From Actinomadura oligospora ATCC 43269 (GTDB taxonomy: Bacteria > Actinomycetota > Actinomycetes > Streptosporangiales > Streptosporangiaceae), in contig NZ_JADG01000008.1 in assembly GCF_000518265.1 (NCBI RefSeq), positions 469,484 to 533,483 on the forward strand: a stretch of 64,000 bases of DNA, in the 5' to 3' direction. The position numbers were made by a program, and so were the translations under genes. The notes beneath the pieces are model-generated. The model was not told the origin of the DNA. It made no database searches and worked only from the letters and a program-made list of their open reading frames with translations. The first letter of the stretch is position 1. Every line of letters starts with the position of its first letter. Of the stretch, positions 50,195 through 60,200 are shown one piece after another.

Positions 50195-50459
50195 CCAGGC
50201 GTTCCTCAGCCATCTTCTCGAAGTCTTGTCGTGGTGTCGGGCTGTTGAACCGGTGTCGTGGCAGGCGCGGATCTCCTGGCCGGCTACATGGTCGCTTATG
50301 TGGGCGGGGTAGGACCTGCAGACTGGGCGAGCCGAGGGCTCATCATAACGAGGGGACTATCGGCAGTATGGGATCGGAGTCAAGCCGCTGCGGCAGCACT
50401 GCAGATCACCTTTCCGATATTTACAGCTTTGTTCGTCGGGACGGTGTTGGCCCGGGAGT

Positions 50460-51539
50460 TTGGTGTTTCTACCCGTGGCGGAACGCGACTCCAACTTCCT
50501 GGTCGGTTGCCAACGGGGCCTCTACGGAGTTGGAGCAGTCTGCCTGCAGCATGTTCCCGAACTGCGAGCCCAGGTGAAGGGACGACGAGTGGTCGGCCCG
50601 GCGACCAAGCAGCGGATCCGCGCCACCCTCCGCAGCGCCCTGAAGAGGGCGATCAGAGAGGGCCTGACCGAGATGAACGTCGCCGCGCTGGTCGAGCTGC
50701 CCTCAGGCAAAGCACCCAAAGCGCTCGTCCGGACACCCGAACGCATCGCCCAATGGCGCAAAGACCTGGACACCTACAGCGGAATCATGGCGGGCCGCCG
50801 CAAACGCCTGTGGGAGGACGACCCGTCCCACGGGCACGGCAACCAGCTCAACCGGATCGACGCCTACATCGGCGCACCCCGCCCCTCCAAGGCCATGGTC
50901 TGGACACCCGGCCTGACCAAGACCTTCCTGAAACGCGCCGAACTCCACCCCTGGTACGCCCTGTACTACCTCATCGCCTTCCGCGGCCTGCGACGCGGCG
51001 AAGCCTGCGGCCTGCGCTGGACCGACCTTCACCTGGACGGCGGCACCGTCACCATCCGCTGGCAGATCACCCAGATCGGCCCCGACATCTTCGAAGGCAA
51101 ACCCAAATCCGACGCCGGAGAAGCCACCATCAGCCTCGACACCTCCACCATCGCCGTCCTACGCGCCCACAAAGCCCGACAGAACGCCCAACGTCTCGCA
51201 GCCGGAGACACCTGGCACGAGACCGGCGGCCTGGTCTTCACCGACGAACTCGGGAACCCGGTCCGCCCCAACCAGGTCACCGACCAGTTCGAACGCCTGT
51301 CCATGGAAACCGGCCTGCCACCCGTCCGCCTCCACGACCTGCGGCACGGCGCGGCCTCGTTCCTCCTCGCGGCCGGGCATGACATGAAGACCGTCCAGGA
51401 AACGCTGCGACTGTCGTCCATCACGATCGCCGCCGACACCTACACCAGCCTGCTACCCCAGGTCGCCCGCAAATCTGCCGAAGACGCCGCCGCCATCATT
51501 CTCAACGCCGACGCCCCGGCAGCCCTCACCACCATCTGA
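50460..51539 (+). pseudogene. Tyrosine recombinase (phage-type integrase), 5'-truncated
   Basis: The open frame of 359 codons contains the whole catalytic domain: first Arg in FRGLRRGEACGLRW, H-x-x-R in LHDLRHGAASFLL and the nucleophile Tyr in AADTYTSLLP. The box usually LGHSS is LRLSS. Homology begins only around codon 37-45 (RVVGPATKQRIRATLRSAL), the end of the core-binding domain. The arm-binding domain and most of the core-binding domain that complete integrases carry (together about 150 residues) are missing; the first ~35 codons look like random reading. It is probably inactive. Confidence 0.75.
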
Positions 51540-51632
51540 CCGGCCCACCCCACATACACCCGCCCCGCCGACCGGTCCCGCACCACCGGGCGGGGGGGCG
51601 GACGCATGCCCGCCAACCCACGCCCCCGACGG

Positions 51633-51746
51633 TGCTGGCGGCCATCTGATGGTGGTGGGCGGTCGCGGTTCTGGGGCTCGGCGGCCGTCGGGAGTGGCGG
51701 CGTGCGGTCATCGTCCTGGGGGTGGTGGCCGTTCCGGCTGGTGGTG
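51633..51746. repeat. Left copy of an inverted repeat pair
   Basis: Positions 51633-51656 match the reverse complement of 53728-53751 over 24 bases (core GGCGGCCATCTGATGG). Positions 51731-51746 (gttccggctggtggtg) match the reverse complement of 53708-53723. This left copy has about 74 bases between the two blocks where the right copy has four. The stretch 51540-51894 has no gene I can support. Confidence 0.65.
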
Positions 51747-51894
51747 GATGGTGGCCAGCGAAGACGTCGTGTTCGTTTAGCGAAGACGCCTGGGCCGGAG
51801 CTCGGTCGTCTGACGTGTGGTGTTGGTTCAGGTGCCGGGAGTTTCCCCGCCGCGCTTGCGCAGGAACTCTCTTCGGCCTGGTCGCGTCGGGCGG

Positions 51895-52089
51895 TCAGTC
51901 CCCGTCGGTGGGTGCGTGACGGACGATGGTGTCGTTGGGGCCGGGCATCATGATGACTTCGTGTCCGTCCTTGCTCCGGACACGGTAGGGCGGTGTCCCG
52001 TTCGTCCCGAGCACCTCGATGATCTCGACGGTGTGTTCCGGCATACCTGCGCGTCGGGATACGACACGGTCGCCTTTCTTGGCGTGCAT
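51895..52089 (-). CDS. DUF1918 domain protein
   Basis: A 64-residue protein. The sequence KKGDRVVSRRAG ... GEVIEVLGTNGTPPYRVR-like pattern, ending in DGHEVIMMPGPND, matches the small SH3-like DUF1918 family common in actinomycetes and often linked to stress responses. It begins MHAKKGD at 52089. It is the only gene between the integrase remnant and 52.9 kb. Function unknown. Confidence 0.85.
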   Translation of the reverse strand: MHAKKGDRVVSRRAGMPEHTVEIIEVLGTNGTPPYRVRSKDGHEVIMMPGPNDTIVRHAPTDGD

Positions 52090-52961
52090 CTACTTTCCCC
52101 CTTGTCCGTTGGGCGTTGCGGCGCAGGCCACCCAACCCCGGCCGACCGGTGCGTGCCTGCCCCTCCAGGTCTTCCCGCTAGCAGGCGCGGGCAGTCAGGC
52201 GCGGCCTGGTAGTTGCGGGTCTCCTGGGCGATAGACCTTTCGTGGTCGCCTCTACCCGTCCGCCGACCTGGAGCACCGCTTTGACCTGGGCGGGCCCGCT
52301 CACCCAGCGGCGCGGACAGGCGAGTCGGCGTCCCCGGTGCTGTGTGGAGCGTGCACGATGCCGGCTCCGATCCGCCTTGTCATGTCCGGGGCCGCCGCTG
52401 GGGGCACGCACGAAGACTGGTGGACACCGCCGGGTTACGTCACCGCCCACGATGTGACGCAGCCGGTCGTCACTCCGCATCCGAAGACTGGGCCGCGCGT
52501 TAGGTAACGCGGGGCCGGTGACGTGACACCGTCCTGACGGCGGAACGCCAAGGCCGGCCGTCAGAGCTGCTCGGCGGGCCAGCACAGGGGGCCGAGGGAT
52601 CGGGTGGCAGGAAAGGGCGGTGAATCCGACGGCCCACGGTTCCCACGGTTATCGTCGTGCTCGCAGTCGAGTTCGTCCGGGCCGCGCGCGCCGGACGAGC
52701 CGGTGCAGGGTCGCCCGGCCGCCCCCCAACAAGGGCAGGGAAGGGAGGGCGCGCTCATGGGCGCGTTCCGACAGCGGAGCGAGTCGTCCGACCGTCGCTA
52801 CTGGCGGTTCCGGACTCCGGGGCTGAGGAACCTGCGGACAGCCGTTAGCGCTGAGGATGACCTCCTGGTGCCTAACGTGACATACACGTCACCAAGCGTT
52901 GCTTCGCGGGTGGGGCGAGTAGGTTGCAGGTAAGGCTGGGACGATCACGGAGGGCCTCGAC
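52090..52961. other. Gene-free stretch of about 870 bases
   Basis: Frames of 60-135 codons exist on both strands, but they are Arg/Pro/Gly-rich in the way out-of-frame GC-rich DNA is, lack ribosome-binding sites and resemble nothing. A short GTGAC...GTCAC inverted pair at 52877-52892 may belong to the promoter of the next gene. I regard the stretch as non-coding or decayed. Confidence 0.5.
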
Positions 52962-53375
52962 ATGGGAACCAGACCTGCCAGCAGTTTCGTGATCTACGAG
53001 GGGACGGGGGAGTTCTCCAGGTACAGCGCGGCGCGCTTTGACGGCGACGCCGTCGTCATCGACTTCCGGCCCAACGAGGACCGCCCGATGGTGCACGTCG
53101 AGTGCGTCGAGGGCCGGGACGAGGGCGCGGACTGGGCCGGGTTCCTTCAGGTCGTGTCCGACCACAACAAGGGCAAGTGGATCGACTCCTCCGACGGATG
53201 GGTCACGGCCGTCAGCAGCAAGTCCGGTATCGCCCCGGTGTGGTTCGTCGACAAGGGCGGCTACTACGAGCTGTGGCAGGGCAGGGACAAGGACCGGCCC
53301 TTGAGTAACTGGGACGGCAAGCTGCGTTTCTCCGTCGGCGCGCGTAAGAACCCGGGCCGCTTCAACATCAAGTGA
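52962..53375 (+). CDS. Hypothetical protein
   Basis: A 137-residue soluble protein with no signal peptide or membrane helix. CGGAGGGCC precedes the ATG at good spacing and a strong terminator follows, so it is probably a real, monocistronic gene. The sequence is rich in aromatic and acidic residues (VIYEGTGEFSRYSAARFDGD, then WFVDKGGYYELWQGRDKDRP) and looks beta-rich. I do not recognise the family. It lies inside the island, between the integrase remnant and the NACHT gene. Confidence 0.7.
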   Translation: MGTRPASSFVIYEGTGEFSRYSAARFDGDAVVIDFRPNEDRPMVHVECVEGRDEGADWAGFLQVVSDHNKGKWIDSSDGWVTAVSSKSGIAPVWFVDKGGYYELWQGRDKDRPLSNWDGKLRFSVGARKNPGRFNIK

Positions 53376-53398
53376 CCTCAGCCAGGGGCACGACGGCC

Positions 53399-53424
53399 GT
53401 CGGCGCGCCGTATGGCGCGCCGAC
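53399..53424 (+). terminator. Perfect hairpin terminator
   Basis: GTCGGCGCGCC and GGCGCGCCGAC form an 11-bp perfect stem with a GTAT loop, 23 bases after the hypothetical gene's stop. Confidence 0.7.
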
Positions 53425-53949
53425 GCAGCCGGGGCGAACCCGGCAGCGGCCGGATTCTGATCCCGCGACGCCATGACGCCGTGGAGGCCGGCGCCGCGCC
53501 CGGGGGCGCGGGCGCCGGGTGTTACAGGAACACGTGCTGCAGGTAATGGGCCGGGGTGTCGAAGGCGAGTTTGGCGTCAGCCTCCAGCCTCGTCCGGCGA
53601 CCTCATCGCCAAAGCCTTACGCCCCATCCCGCTGGTTGTGGCCGCCGCGCCACCTCCGGCCCCTTGAAGAGGGCCGCAACAGCCGGCCACCAACACCGGC
53701 GACCATTCACCACCAGCCGGAACGACCACCACCATCAGATGGCCGCCAGCAGGGCGATCGGCAGCGGGTGGAGGGTTGTATCGATGCGGGCGTACTCGGC
53801 GTCCCCCTTGCCCGGGCGGGGTGGCCCCGAGCCGTCAGGCGGCGGAGGCCAGGTCAGGGTGGCGGGTTCGGTCGGGGGAGGTTGACGGGACGGCGGGGAT
53901 GGCAGAAACGCAAAGTGCGCCCGGTCCCGCTCGTGAAAGCAGGTGTGCG
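53425..53949. other. Stretch without a gene, holding the right inverted repeat
   Basis: About 520 bases with no supported reading frame. Its middle (53708-53751) is the right copy of the inverted repeat pair described at 51633. The rest shows nothing I can name. Confidence 0.5.
53708..53751. repeat. Right copy of an inverted repeat pair
   Basis: Two blocks (53708-53723 and 53728-53751) are reverse complements of 51731-51746 and 51633-51656. Together the two copies bracket about 2 kb that contains only the DUF1918 and hypothetical genes. Confidence 0.65.
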
Positions 53950-54273
53950 ATGCCTTCTGCGATGCCTCGTTTGACCTCACGCCGGTACGCCGCGCTCGCC
54001 GCCGGTGCGCTGGCCGTCGGGCTGGCCACCGCCCCAGCCCGACCCGCCGCGGCCCAGACCACGCTCACCTGCGAGTGGGGCTCGCTGACCCTCCAGCAGT
54101 CCTCCTCGGTGCTGAGAGGCGAGGACTGCAAGCACGCACCCGGTGGCGGCGGCAAGCCCTACGAGATCTTCGTCCGGAGGCTGGTCGTGAACGGCCAGCC
54201 CTCCCCCGCGCGGACGGTCCACTGCCAGACCGGCGGCCCCCTCCCGAACAGCTGGGCGGACTGCACCCCCTAG
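53950..54273 (+). CDS. Small secreted protein, unknown function
   Basis: A 107-residue protein with a twin-Arg-containing signal peptide (LTSRRYAALAAGALAVGLA, cleavage near RPAAAQ). The mature part of about 70 residues has four cysteines (CEWGSL, GEDCKH, VHCQTGG, WADCTP) that could form two disulfides. No family is recognised. Start at the ATG at 53950 is chosen because the signal peptide begins there; in-frame starts upstream exist. Confidence 0.6.
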   Translation: MPSAMPRLTSRRYAALAAGALAVGLATAPARPAAAQTTLTCEWGSLTLQQSSSVLRGEDCKHAPGGGGKPYEIFVRRLVVNGQPSPARTVHCQTGGPLPNSWADCTP

Positions 54274-54530
54274 GCAACCCACCACTCGGGTCCGTGGCAC
54301 CAAGGGCGAGGTGAACCGATCGGCCCAGGTCACCGACGGTACGCGCGGCCCGGCGGCCCGGTCGGGTTCCGGTCCGGGCGCGATGGCTCCCCGCGGTGTC
54401 TTTCCGGCGGTCTCCCCGTTGGGATCGCGCCCGGCTGTGCGCGGAGGCCACACCACCGGGCTAGGCGTCACGTTCCCGAAGCTGACCCCAGCCCGAAAGT
54501 AGGTCTGTGACCGGCCCGCGAGGAGGATGA

Positions 54531-56618
54531 GTGCAGTGCGGTGCATCGAATGGCCGATGTGCCCGGCTGGTCGCTGTTTATGGTCTGGGCATGGGGCGTG
54601 TGGGTTGGTACACCGTCGCCGGACTGGCGTTGCTGGTGACGGCTTGCCTGGTGGCAGCACGTACGTGGGCGGGGACCTCGGCGGGGCAGTTCGATCCGGT
54701 CGGCGCGGTGATCGCGTTGGCGAGCCTGGCGGTCAGCGTGGTCGCGTTGGGGCTGGCGGTGCGCGCGCAGCGCCACACCGACACCGATGTCATCGACGCC
54801 GCAGCACGGTTGGCGGTCGCGGTGCGGGCGGTTGAGGCGGAGGCGCGACGTCAGCTACTGGGCGGGCACGATCGGACCATCGATGTGGAGTTCACCCTCC
54901 AGCCGGCCCAAGCGCACAACGCCGCCAGGGCCCCTACCAAAGGAACCCTGGAAGAGGTCCTCGCCTATTACCGCAGGCTGCGACCCCGCCGACTGGTGAT
55001 CACTGGTGAGGGTGGGTCAGGGAAGACCGTGCTGGGCATCGAATTGATCTTGGGGCTGCTCAACAAGCGCGCCGCCACCGATCCGGTGCCCGTACGGTTG
55101 TCGGCGGCCGCAGTGGACACCAGTCGGCCCCCGGAATCCGCGATCGGCGATTGGCTTGCTGAGCATCTCGTGCGGACGTACCGGCTGGCCGAGGCGACGG
55201 CCCGGGAACTGGTGGCCGCGCGGATGGTGCTGCCAGTGCTGGACGGGCTGGATGAGATGGACGCGGTCGATGACCCCGGATACAGCTCCCGCGCCGCGCA
55301 GACGATCCGGGCCTGTAACGCCTACCTCGATGGCGCCGACAAGGGAAGCTTGGTGCTGACCTGCCGTATCGATCAGTACGAGGCATTGGAGAGGACTCGG
55401 GAATGGGTGCGTGACGCCGCCCGCGTCGAGATTTGCCCGGTCAGACTGCCCAAAGCCCGAGAGTTCCTGATCGGGCGGGTCAGCGACGAAGGACGCTGGC
55501 AGCCGGTGCTCACGGCGATGTGCCGATCCGGCAACCGGCCCCTGGCCCGGGCCCTGTCCACCCCGTGGCGGCTCACCCTGGCGGCCACGGTGTACGACCA
55601 ACGCGACCTCGCCACCGGCGCCTATCTCCACGATCCGGCCGAGCTCGTCGACCCCCGCCTGGACTCGGAGAACAAGATCCGAGATCACCTTCTCGGCCTG
55701 CTCATCCCCACCCTCGCCGCCGTCCACCGCAGTCCCTACCCGGCCGACCACGTGCACCGCTGGCTAGGAGTCCTGGCCCTCTACCTTCACAACAACACCC
55801 CCACCGCAACCCAGCCCGCCCGCACGGTGGGCGGGCGAACTCTATCGGGAACCGATCTGGTCCTGCACGAACTCTGGCCCCTGGCCGGAACCCGCCTCCC
55901 CCGCGCCATCCCTGTCCTCATCGTGGCCGCTGCCTGGAGCTGCTTTGCCGCCTACATGCTCACCCACCTCCCGACCGGATTCTCACTACGCGCGCAGATG
56001 GTCGGCGTCACCAGTGCTTGGCTCGTCCCTCCTATGTTGTTGCCATGGCTCTGGAAAACACTTTGGCCTCCTGTCAGCAAGCTCGACCTGCCGCAGGTTC
56101 GGCCCCAACCCGGTCGACGCCAACTCATCTCACAGCTCGTGGTCGGGCTCGCCGCCGGGATCGCGGTCGGCCTCGCGACCGGGATCGCGGCCGGGCTCAC
56201 GGGCGGGCTCGCGGCCGGGCTCGCGGTCGGGCTCACGGTCGGCCTCACGAACGAAAATCATTCGCCGGCGGGGCCGCATGAGGCAGTGAGATCAAGCATC
56301 GCGGGCGGGCTCGCGGCCGGGCTCGCGTTCGGGCTCGCGGCCGGGCTCGCGTTCGGGCTCGCGGCCGGGCTCACGGCCGGGCTCACGGTCGGGCTCATGA
56401 CCGGGCTCGTGACTGGGCTCGCAGCCGGGCTCACGAGTTTCCGGTACATGGTGCTGTTGCTGGGCACGCGGCGGTGGAGTAGCCAACCACTGCCCTGGTG
56501 GCTGGGAAGATTCCTGCAATGGAGCTATAGAGCAGGCCTGGTCCGCATCGCTGGCACGGGATACCAGTTCCGCCATCGGGAGCTGCAGGAATACCTGGCC
56601 CGCCACCCGACGCCATGA
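54531..56618 (+). CDS. NACHT-type STAND NTPase with Gly-Leu repeat membrane domain
   Basis: A 695-residue protein. Two N-terminal membrane helices (about 27-44 and 57-75) precede a NACHT-type NTPase: Walker A GEGGSGKT at 159-166, Walker B LPVLDGLDEMD at 234-244 and a sensor Arg region LVLTCRIDQYEAL. After a helical domain, two further membrane helices (around 460-500) are followed by an unusual run of G-L-x-x units (about 535-635). The C-terminus ends YQFRHRELQEYLARH, as in other NACHT proteins. The GTG at 54531 lies four bases after AGGAGG; an ATG at 54591 is possible. A membrane-bound conflict-system sensor is likely. Confidence 0.88.
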   Translation: MQCGASNGRCARLVAVYGLGMGRVGWYTVAGLALLVTACLVAARTWAGTSAGQFDPVGAVIALASLAVSVVALGLAVRAQRHTDTDVIDAAARLAVAVRAVEAEARRQLLGGHDRTIDVEFTLQPAQAHNAARAPTKGTLEEVLAYYRRLRPRRLVITGEGGSGKTVLGIELILGLLNKRAATDPVPVRLSAAAVDTSRPPESAIGDWLAEHLVRTYRLAEATARELVAARMVLPVLDGLDEMDAVDDPGYSSRAAQTIRACNAYLDGADKGSLVLTCRIDQYEALERTREWVRDAARVEICPVRLPKAREFLIGRVSDEGRWQPVLTAMCRSGNRPLARALSTPWRLTLAATVYDQRDLATGAYLHDPAELVDPRLDSENKIRDHLLGLLIPTLAAVHRSPYPADHVHRWLGVLALYLHNNTPTATQPARTVGGRTLSGTDLVLHELWPLAGTRLPRAIPVLIVAAAWSCFAAYMLTHLPTGFSLRAQMVGVTSAWLVPPMLLPWLWKTLWPPVSKLDLPQVRPQPGRRQLISQLVVGLAAGIAVGLATGIAAGLTGGLAAGLAVGLTVGLTNENHSPAGPHEAVRSSIAGGLAAGLAFGLAAGLAFGLAAGLTAGLTVGLMTGLVTGLAAGLTSFRYMVLLLGTRRWSSQPLPWWLGRFLQWSYRAGLVRIAGTGYQFRHRELQEYLARHPTP
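56140..56436 (+). repeat. 12-bp repeats (gggctcgcggcc type) encoding G-L-x-x units
   Basis: Two blocks of roughly 6-10 copies of gggctcgcgg[c/t][c/t] and variants, separated by about 50 bases that encode a hydrophilic NENHSPAGPHEAV loop. All are in frame and yield Gly-Leu-Ala-Ala, Gly-Leu-Ala-Val, Gly-Leu-Thr-Val and Gly-Leu-Ala-Phe units in the NACHT protein. The pattern resembles glycine-zipper membrane helices. Confidence 0.8.
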
Positions 56619-56645
56619 TCCAGATTCGAACCGTCCAACAACGTC

Positions 56646-56667
56646 TACTTTTCCAGACACGGTAGCG
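56646..56667 (+). repeat. Copy 1 of a 22-bp repeated motif
   Basis: tacttttccagacacggtagcg matches 62805-62826 at 19 of 22 bases. It lies in the 190-base gap between the NACHT gene and the Bell-like gene. Confidence 0.5.
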
Positions 56668-56810
56668 GCTGGCTGTCGTTGTTCGGCCGGAGCTGGCGGT
56701 GGCTTCTGACCGGTGCTGTACGGCCGGGTTGGGTCAAGCGCGCTTCCCGGATGCGCGGACTTCCTACCGTGGGTGTTCTACCGGTACAAGTCCGCGACAG
56801 GGGCTCGAAG

Positions 56811-57227
56811 ATGGATCCGATCGTTATGGCAGCGGGGACAGCGTTGGTGGGGGCGATGGCCACTGACGGGTGGCAGCAGGCCAGGGCGGGTGCGGTGACG
56901 CTGTGGCGGCGGGTGCATCCCGAGCGGGTTGCGGCGGTCGAGGCGGAGTTGGAGGAGGTGCGCGGGGAGGTGCTGGCGGCCCGGCAGGCGTCCGATCACA
57001 AGGCCGAGGACGGGCTGGCCGAGGAGTGGCGGCGCAAGCTGGCCCGGCTGGTGACCGCCAACCCGACCCTGGGCGCCGAGATCCAGCAGGTGCTGGATCA
57101 GGTGTGGCTGCCACTGCTGCCAGAAGCCGACCAGGCGCGGGTCCAGCGCATCACCATGAACGCGACCGCGTCCGGGCACGGCCGGGTGTACCAGGCCGGC
57201 CGGGACCAGACCATCAACGAGCAATGA
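56811..57227 (+). CDS. Bell-like putative cell-death protein with RHIM/BASS-like C-terminal motif
   Basis: A 138-residue protein. Residues 1-115 are mostly alpha-helical: a short hydrophobic N-terminus (MDPIVMAAGTALVGAMA), a Glu/Ala/Arg-rich coiled-coil-like helix, then a helical segment. Residues 119-137 (TASGHGRVYQAGRDQTINE, motif core VYQAG) form an isolated motif of the type found at the ends of bacterial amyloid-signalling effectors. Its stop overlaps the start of the STAND-TPR gene (ATGA), whose N-terminus carries the same motif. The layout matches the known pairing of Bell-domain effectors with NLR-like sensors. I infer a membrane-acting executioner; this is not shown by sequence alone. 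Confidence 0.75.
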   Translation: MDPIVMAAGTALVGAMATDGWQQARAGAVTLWRRVHPERVAAVEAELEEVRGEVLAARQASDHKAEDGLAEEWRRKLARLVTANPTLGAEIQQVLDQVWLPLLPEADQARVQRITMNATASGHGRVYQAGRDQTINEQ

Positions 57228-60200
57228 CCCGGCCCTCGATGGGGTCACCGGACGCTGGCGGAGCGGCTTTTCAGCATGCGGTCGCGTCGGGGTTTGCGCG
57301 GGTTTTCCAGGCCGCCGGGGACATGGTCGTGTACGGGGGAGCCGAGCCTTATCGGCTGGGAGGCTGGCCTGCCCCGACCACCGACGCGCCGCCGAATGCG
57401 CTGGTGAGCAGGTCGGCTGGCGGGCTGGCGGGGGCGACGGTGCGGGAGCGGCCGAGCGCGCTGTTGCGGGCCTCCAAGGCGCTGGTCGATTTCACTGGTC
57501 GCAGTGACGAGCAGCGCCGGTTGCTGCAGTGGCGCGATGAGCCGGACTTGTTGGCGGTTCGGCTGGTGCACGGGCCGGGCGGTCAGGGCAAGTCCCGGCT
57601 GGCCGGGCAGCTGGCCCACACCTGGGCCGGGCAGGGCTGGGTGGTGCTGGGCGCCTACCATCGCCGCGATAGGCAAGCGCCCGGCGCGTTCCAGGCGCCG
57701 GAGCTGACGGGCGCGGCGGGGGTGCTGGTGGTGGTGGACTACGCCGAACGGTGGGACACCGCCGATCTGCTGACCCTGCTGGGCGACATCCGTGCCGGTG
57801 CCGGGTTGGTGGTGCGGGTGGTGCTGCTGGCGCGCCCGGCCGGGACCTGGTGGCAGACCTTGCAGTACCGCATCCAGCGTGACCTGGGCCTGGAGCCCAC
57901 GCGCATGCCGTTGGAGCCGCTGGAGCGGGACCCGGCGCTGACGCGGACTGGGTTGTTCGCCGCCGCCCGGGACCGGTTCGCCGACCTGCTGGGAGTGCCC
58001 GCCGCCAAACACGCCGCGGCGCCGTCGGCGCTGGCTCGGCATGAGGCCTACCAGCTGGTGCTGACGGTGCACATGGCCGCGCTGGCCGTCGTGCTGGGCC
58101 ACGACACCTCCGACGGTGCGCGGGGCGATCCGGTCGAGGTGTCGGCGTTTCTGCTCGCCCGTGAACGCGATCACTGGGAGGCCCTGCACACCCGGACCGA
58201 CAAGCCGCTGGCGACCACACCCGATGCGATGGGCCAGGTGGTCTACACCGCCACCCTCACCGGCCCACTCAGCCACCCCGACGGCACCACGGCACTCAGC
58301 CAGGTCGGAATCGACTCCCACCAAGCCCCCGGGCAGCTCCTCAAGGACCACGCCGGGTGCTACCCACCCGTCACCCCCACCACGGCAGACACCACAGCGG
58401 GCAGGGGTGTGGGCGCGGGCGCGGTCACGGTGCTGGAACCGCTGTATCCCGACCGGCTCGGGGAAGACTTCCTGGCCCTGCTCACGCCCGGCCACAGCCA
58501 CGACTTCCCGCCCGACCCCTGGGCAGATGGCGCACCCTCTCGCCTCCTCACGCCCCCCACCCCTGCTGCCGCCGCGGCTGCCGAACTACCGCCTGGACCC
58601 GCCGATGACGGCGCCGCGCCGGTGTGGGCCCGGCACACCCTGACCACCCTGATCGAGGCCGCCGCCCGGTGGCCGCACCTGGCCCACCAGCAGCTGTACC
58701 CGCTGCTGCAGGCACACCCCCACCTGGCCCTGCACGCCGGAGGCGCCGCCGTTGCCGCCCTGGCCGACCTGGACAGCGTGAGCCCGAGCCTGCTCGAGAC
58801 GATCGAGGAACTGCTGCCCAAACGGCACATCGACCTGGACATCGCCGCCGCCGCAGTGGCCTCTCAGCTGGCCGAGCACCGACTGACCACCACCAGCGAC
58901 CCCGCCGAGCGCGCCCACATCCACCACGACCTGGCAGTGCGCCTGTCGCACGCCGGCCAGCGCGGCCGCGCCCTCGCCGAAAGCCAACACGCCGTCGACC
59001 TGCGGCGCGAGCTGGTGCGGGTCAACCGGGACGCCTACCTACCCGGCCTGGCGATCTCGCTGAACAACCACGCAACGTGGCTGGCGGAGGTCGGACGGCG
59101 GGATGAGGCTGGGCCGGTCTCGCAGGAGACCGTCGACCTTTATCGGGAGCTGGTGCGGGTCAACCGGGACGCCTACCTACCCGGCCTGGCGACCTCGTTG
59201 AGCAACCACGCCGATCGGTTGTCGGAGGTCGGACGGCGGGATGAGGCGGTGCCGGTCTCGCAACACGCCGTCGACCTGCGGCGCGAGCTGGTGCGGGTCA
59301 ACCGAGACGCCTACCTGCCGGACTTGGCGACCTCGTTGAACAACCACGCAAAGTGGCTGGCGGAGGTCGGACGGCGGGATGAGGCGGTGCCGGTCTCGCA
59401 GGAGACCGTCGACCTGTGTCGGGAGCTGGTGCGGGTCAACCGGGACGCCTACCTGCCGGACTTGGCGGGCTCGTTGAGCAACCACGCAACGTGGTTGTCG
59501 GGGGTTGGACGTTGGAGCGAGGCTGGGCTGGTCTCGCAGGAGGTCGTCGACCTTTATCGGGAGCTCGTGCGGGTCAACCGGGACGCCTACCTGCCCGGCC
59601 TGGCGATCTCGTTGAACAACCACGCAAAGTGGCTGGCGAAGGTCAGACGGCGGGATGAGGCGGTGCCGGTCTCGCAGGAGACCGTCGACCTGTACCGGGA
59701 GCTGGTGCAGGTCAACCGGGACGCCTACCTACCCGTCCTGGCGACCTCGTTGAACAACCACGCGTCGCACTTGGCGCAGGTCGGACGGCGGGATGAGGCG
59801 GTGCCGGTCTCGCAGGAGACCGTCGACCTGTACCGGGAGCTGGTGCGGCTCAACCGGGACGCCTACCTGCCCGGCCTGGCGACCTCGTTGAACAACCACG
59901 CCAATCGGTTGTCGGAGGTTCGACGTTGGGACGAGGCTGGGCTGGTCTCGCAGGAGGCCGTCGACCTGCGGCGCGAGCTGGTGCGGGTCAACCGAGACGC
60001 CTTCCTACCGGACCTCGCGGGTTCCTTGAGCAACCACGCGTCGCTGTTGTCGGACCTCGGACGGCGGGACGAGGCTGGGCTGGTCTCGCAGGAGGCCGTC
60101 GACCTGCGGCGCGAGCTGGTGCGGGTCAACCGAGACGCCTACCTACCGGACCTCGCGGACTCGTTGACCAACCACGCATTGTGGTTGGCGCAGGTCGGTC

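Noticed and set aside
51440..52135. A 231-codon minus-strand frame overlapping the integrase end and DUF1918
   Set aside because: It has no recognisable features, and DUF1918 in another frame accounts for the coding signal in part of it.
54527..54835. An alternative 102-codon frame starting at the ATG directly after AGGAGG
   Set aside because: The ATG directly abuts the ribosome-binding site and the frame is Arg/Gly-rich with no features; the overlapping NACHT frame is clearly real.
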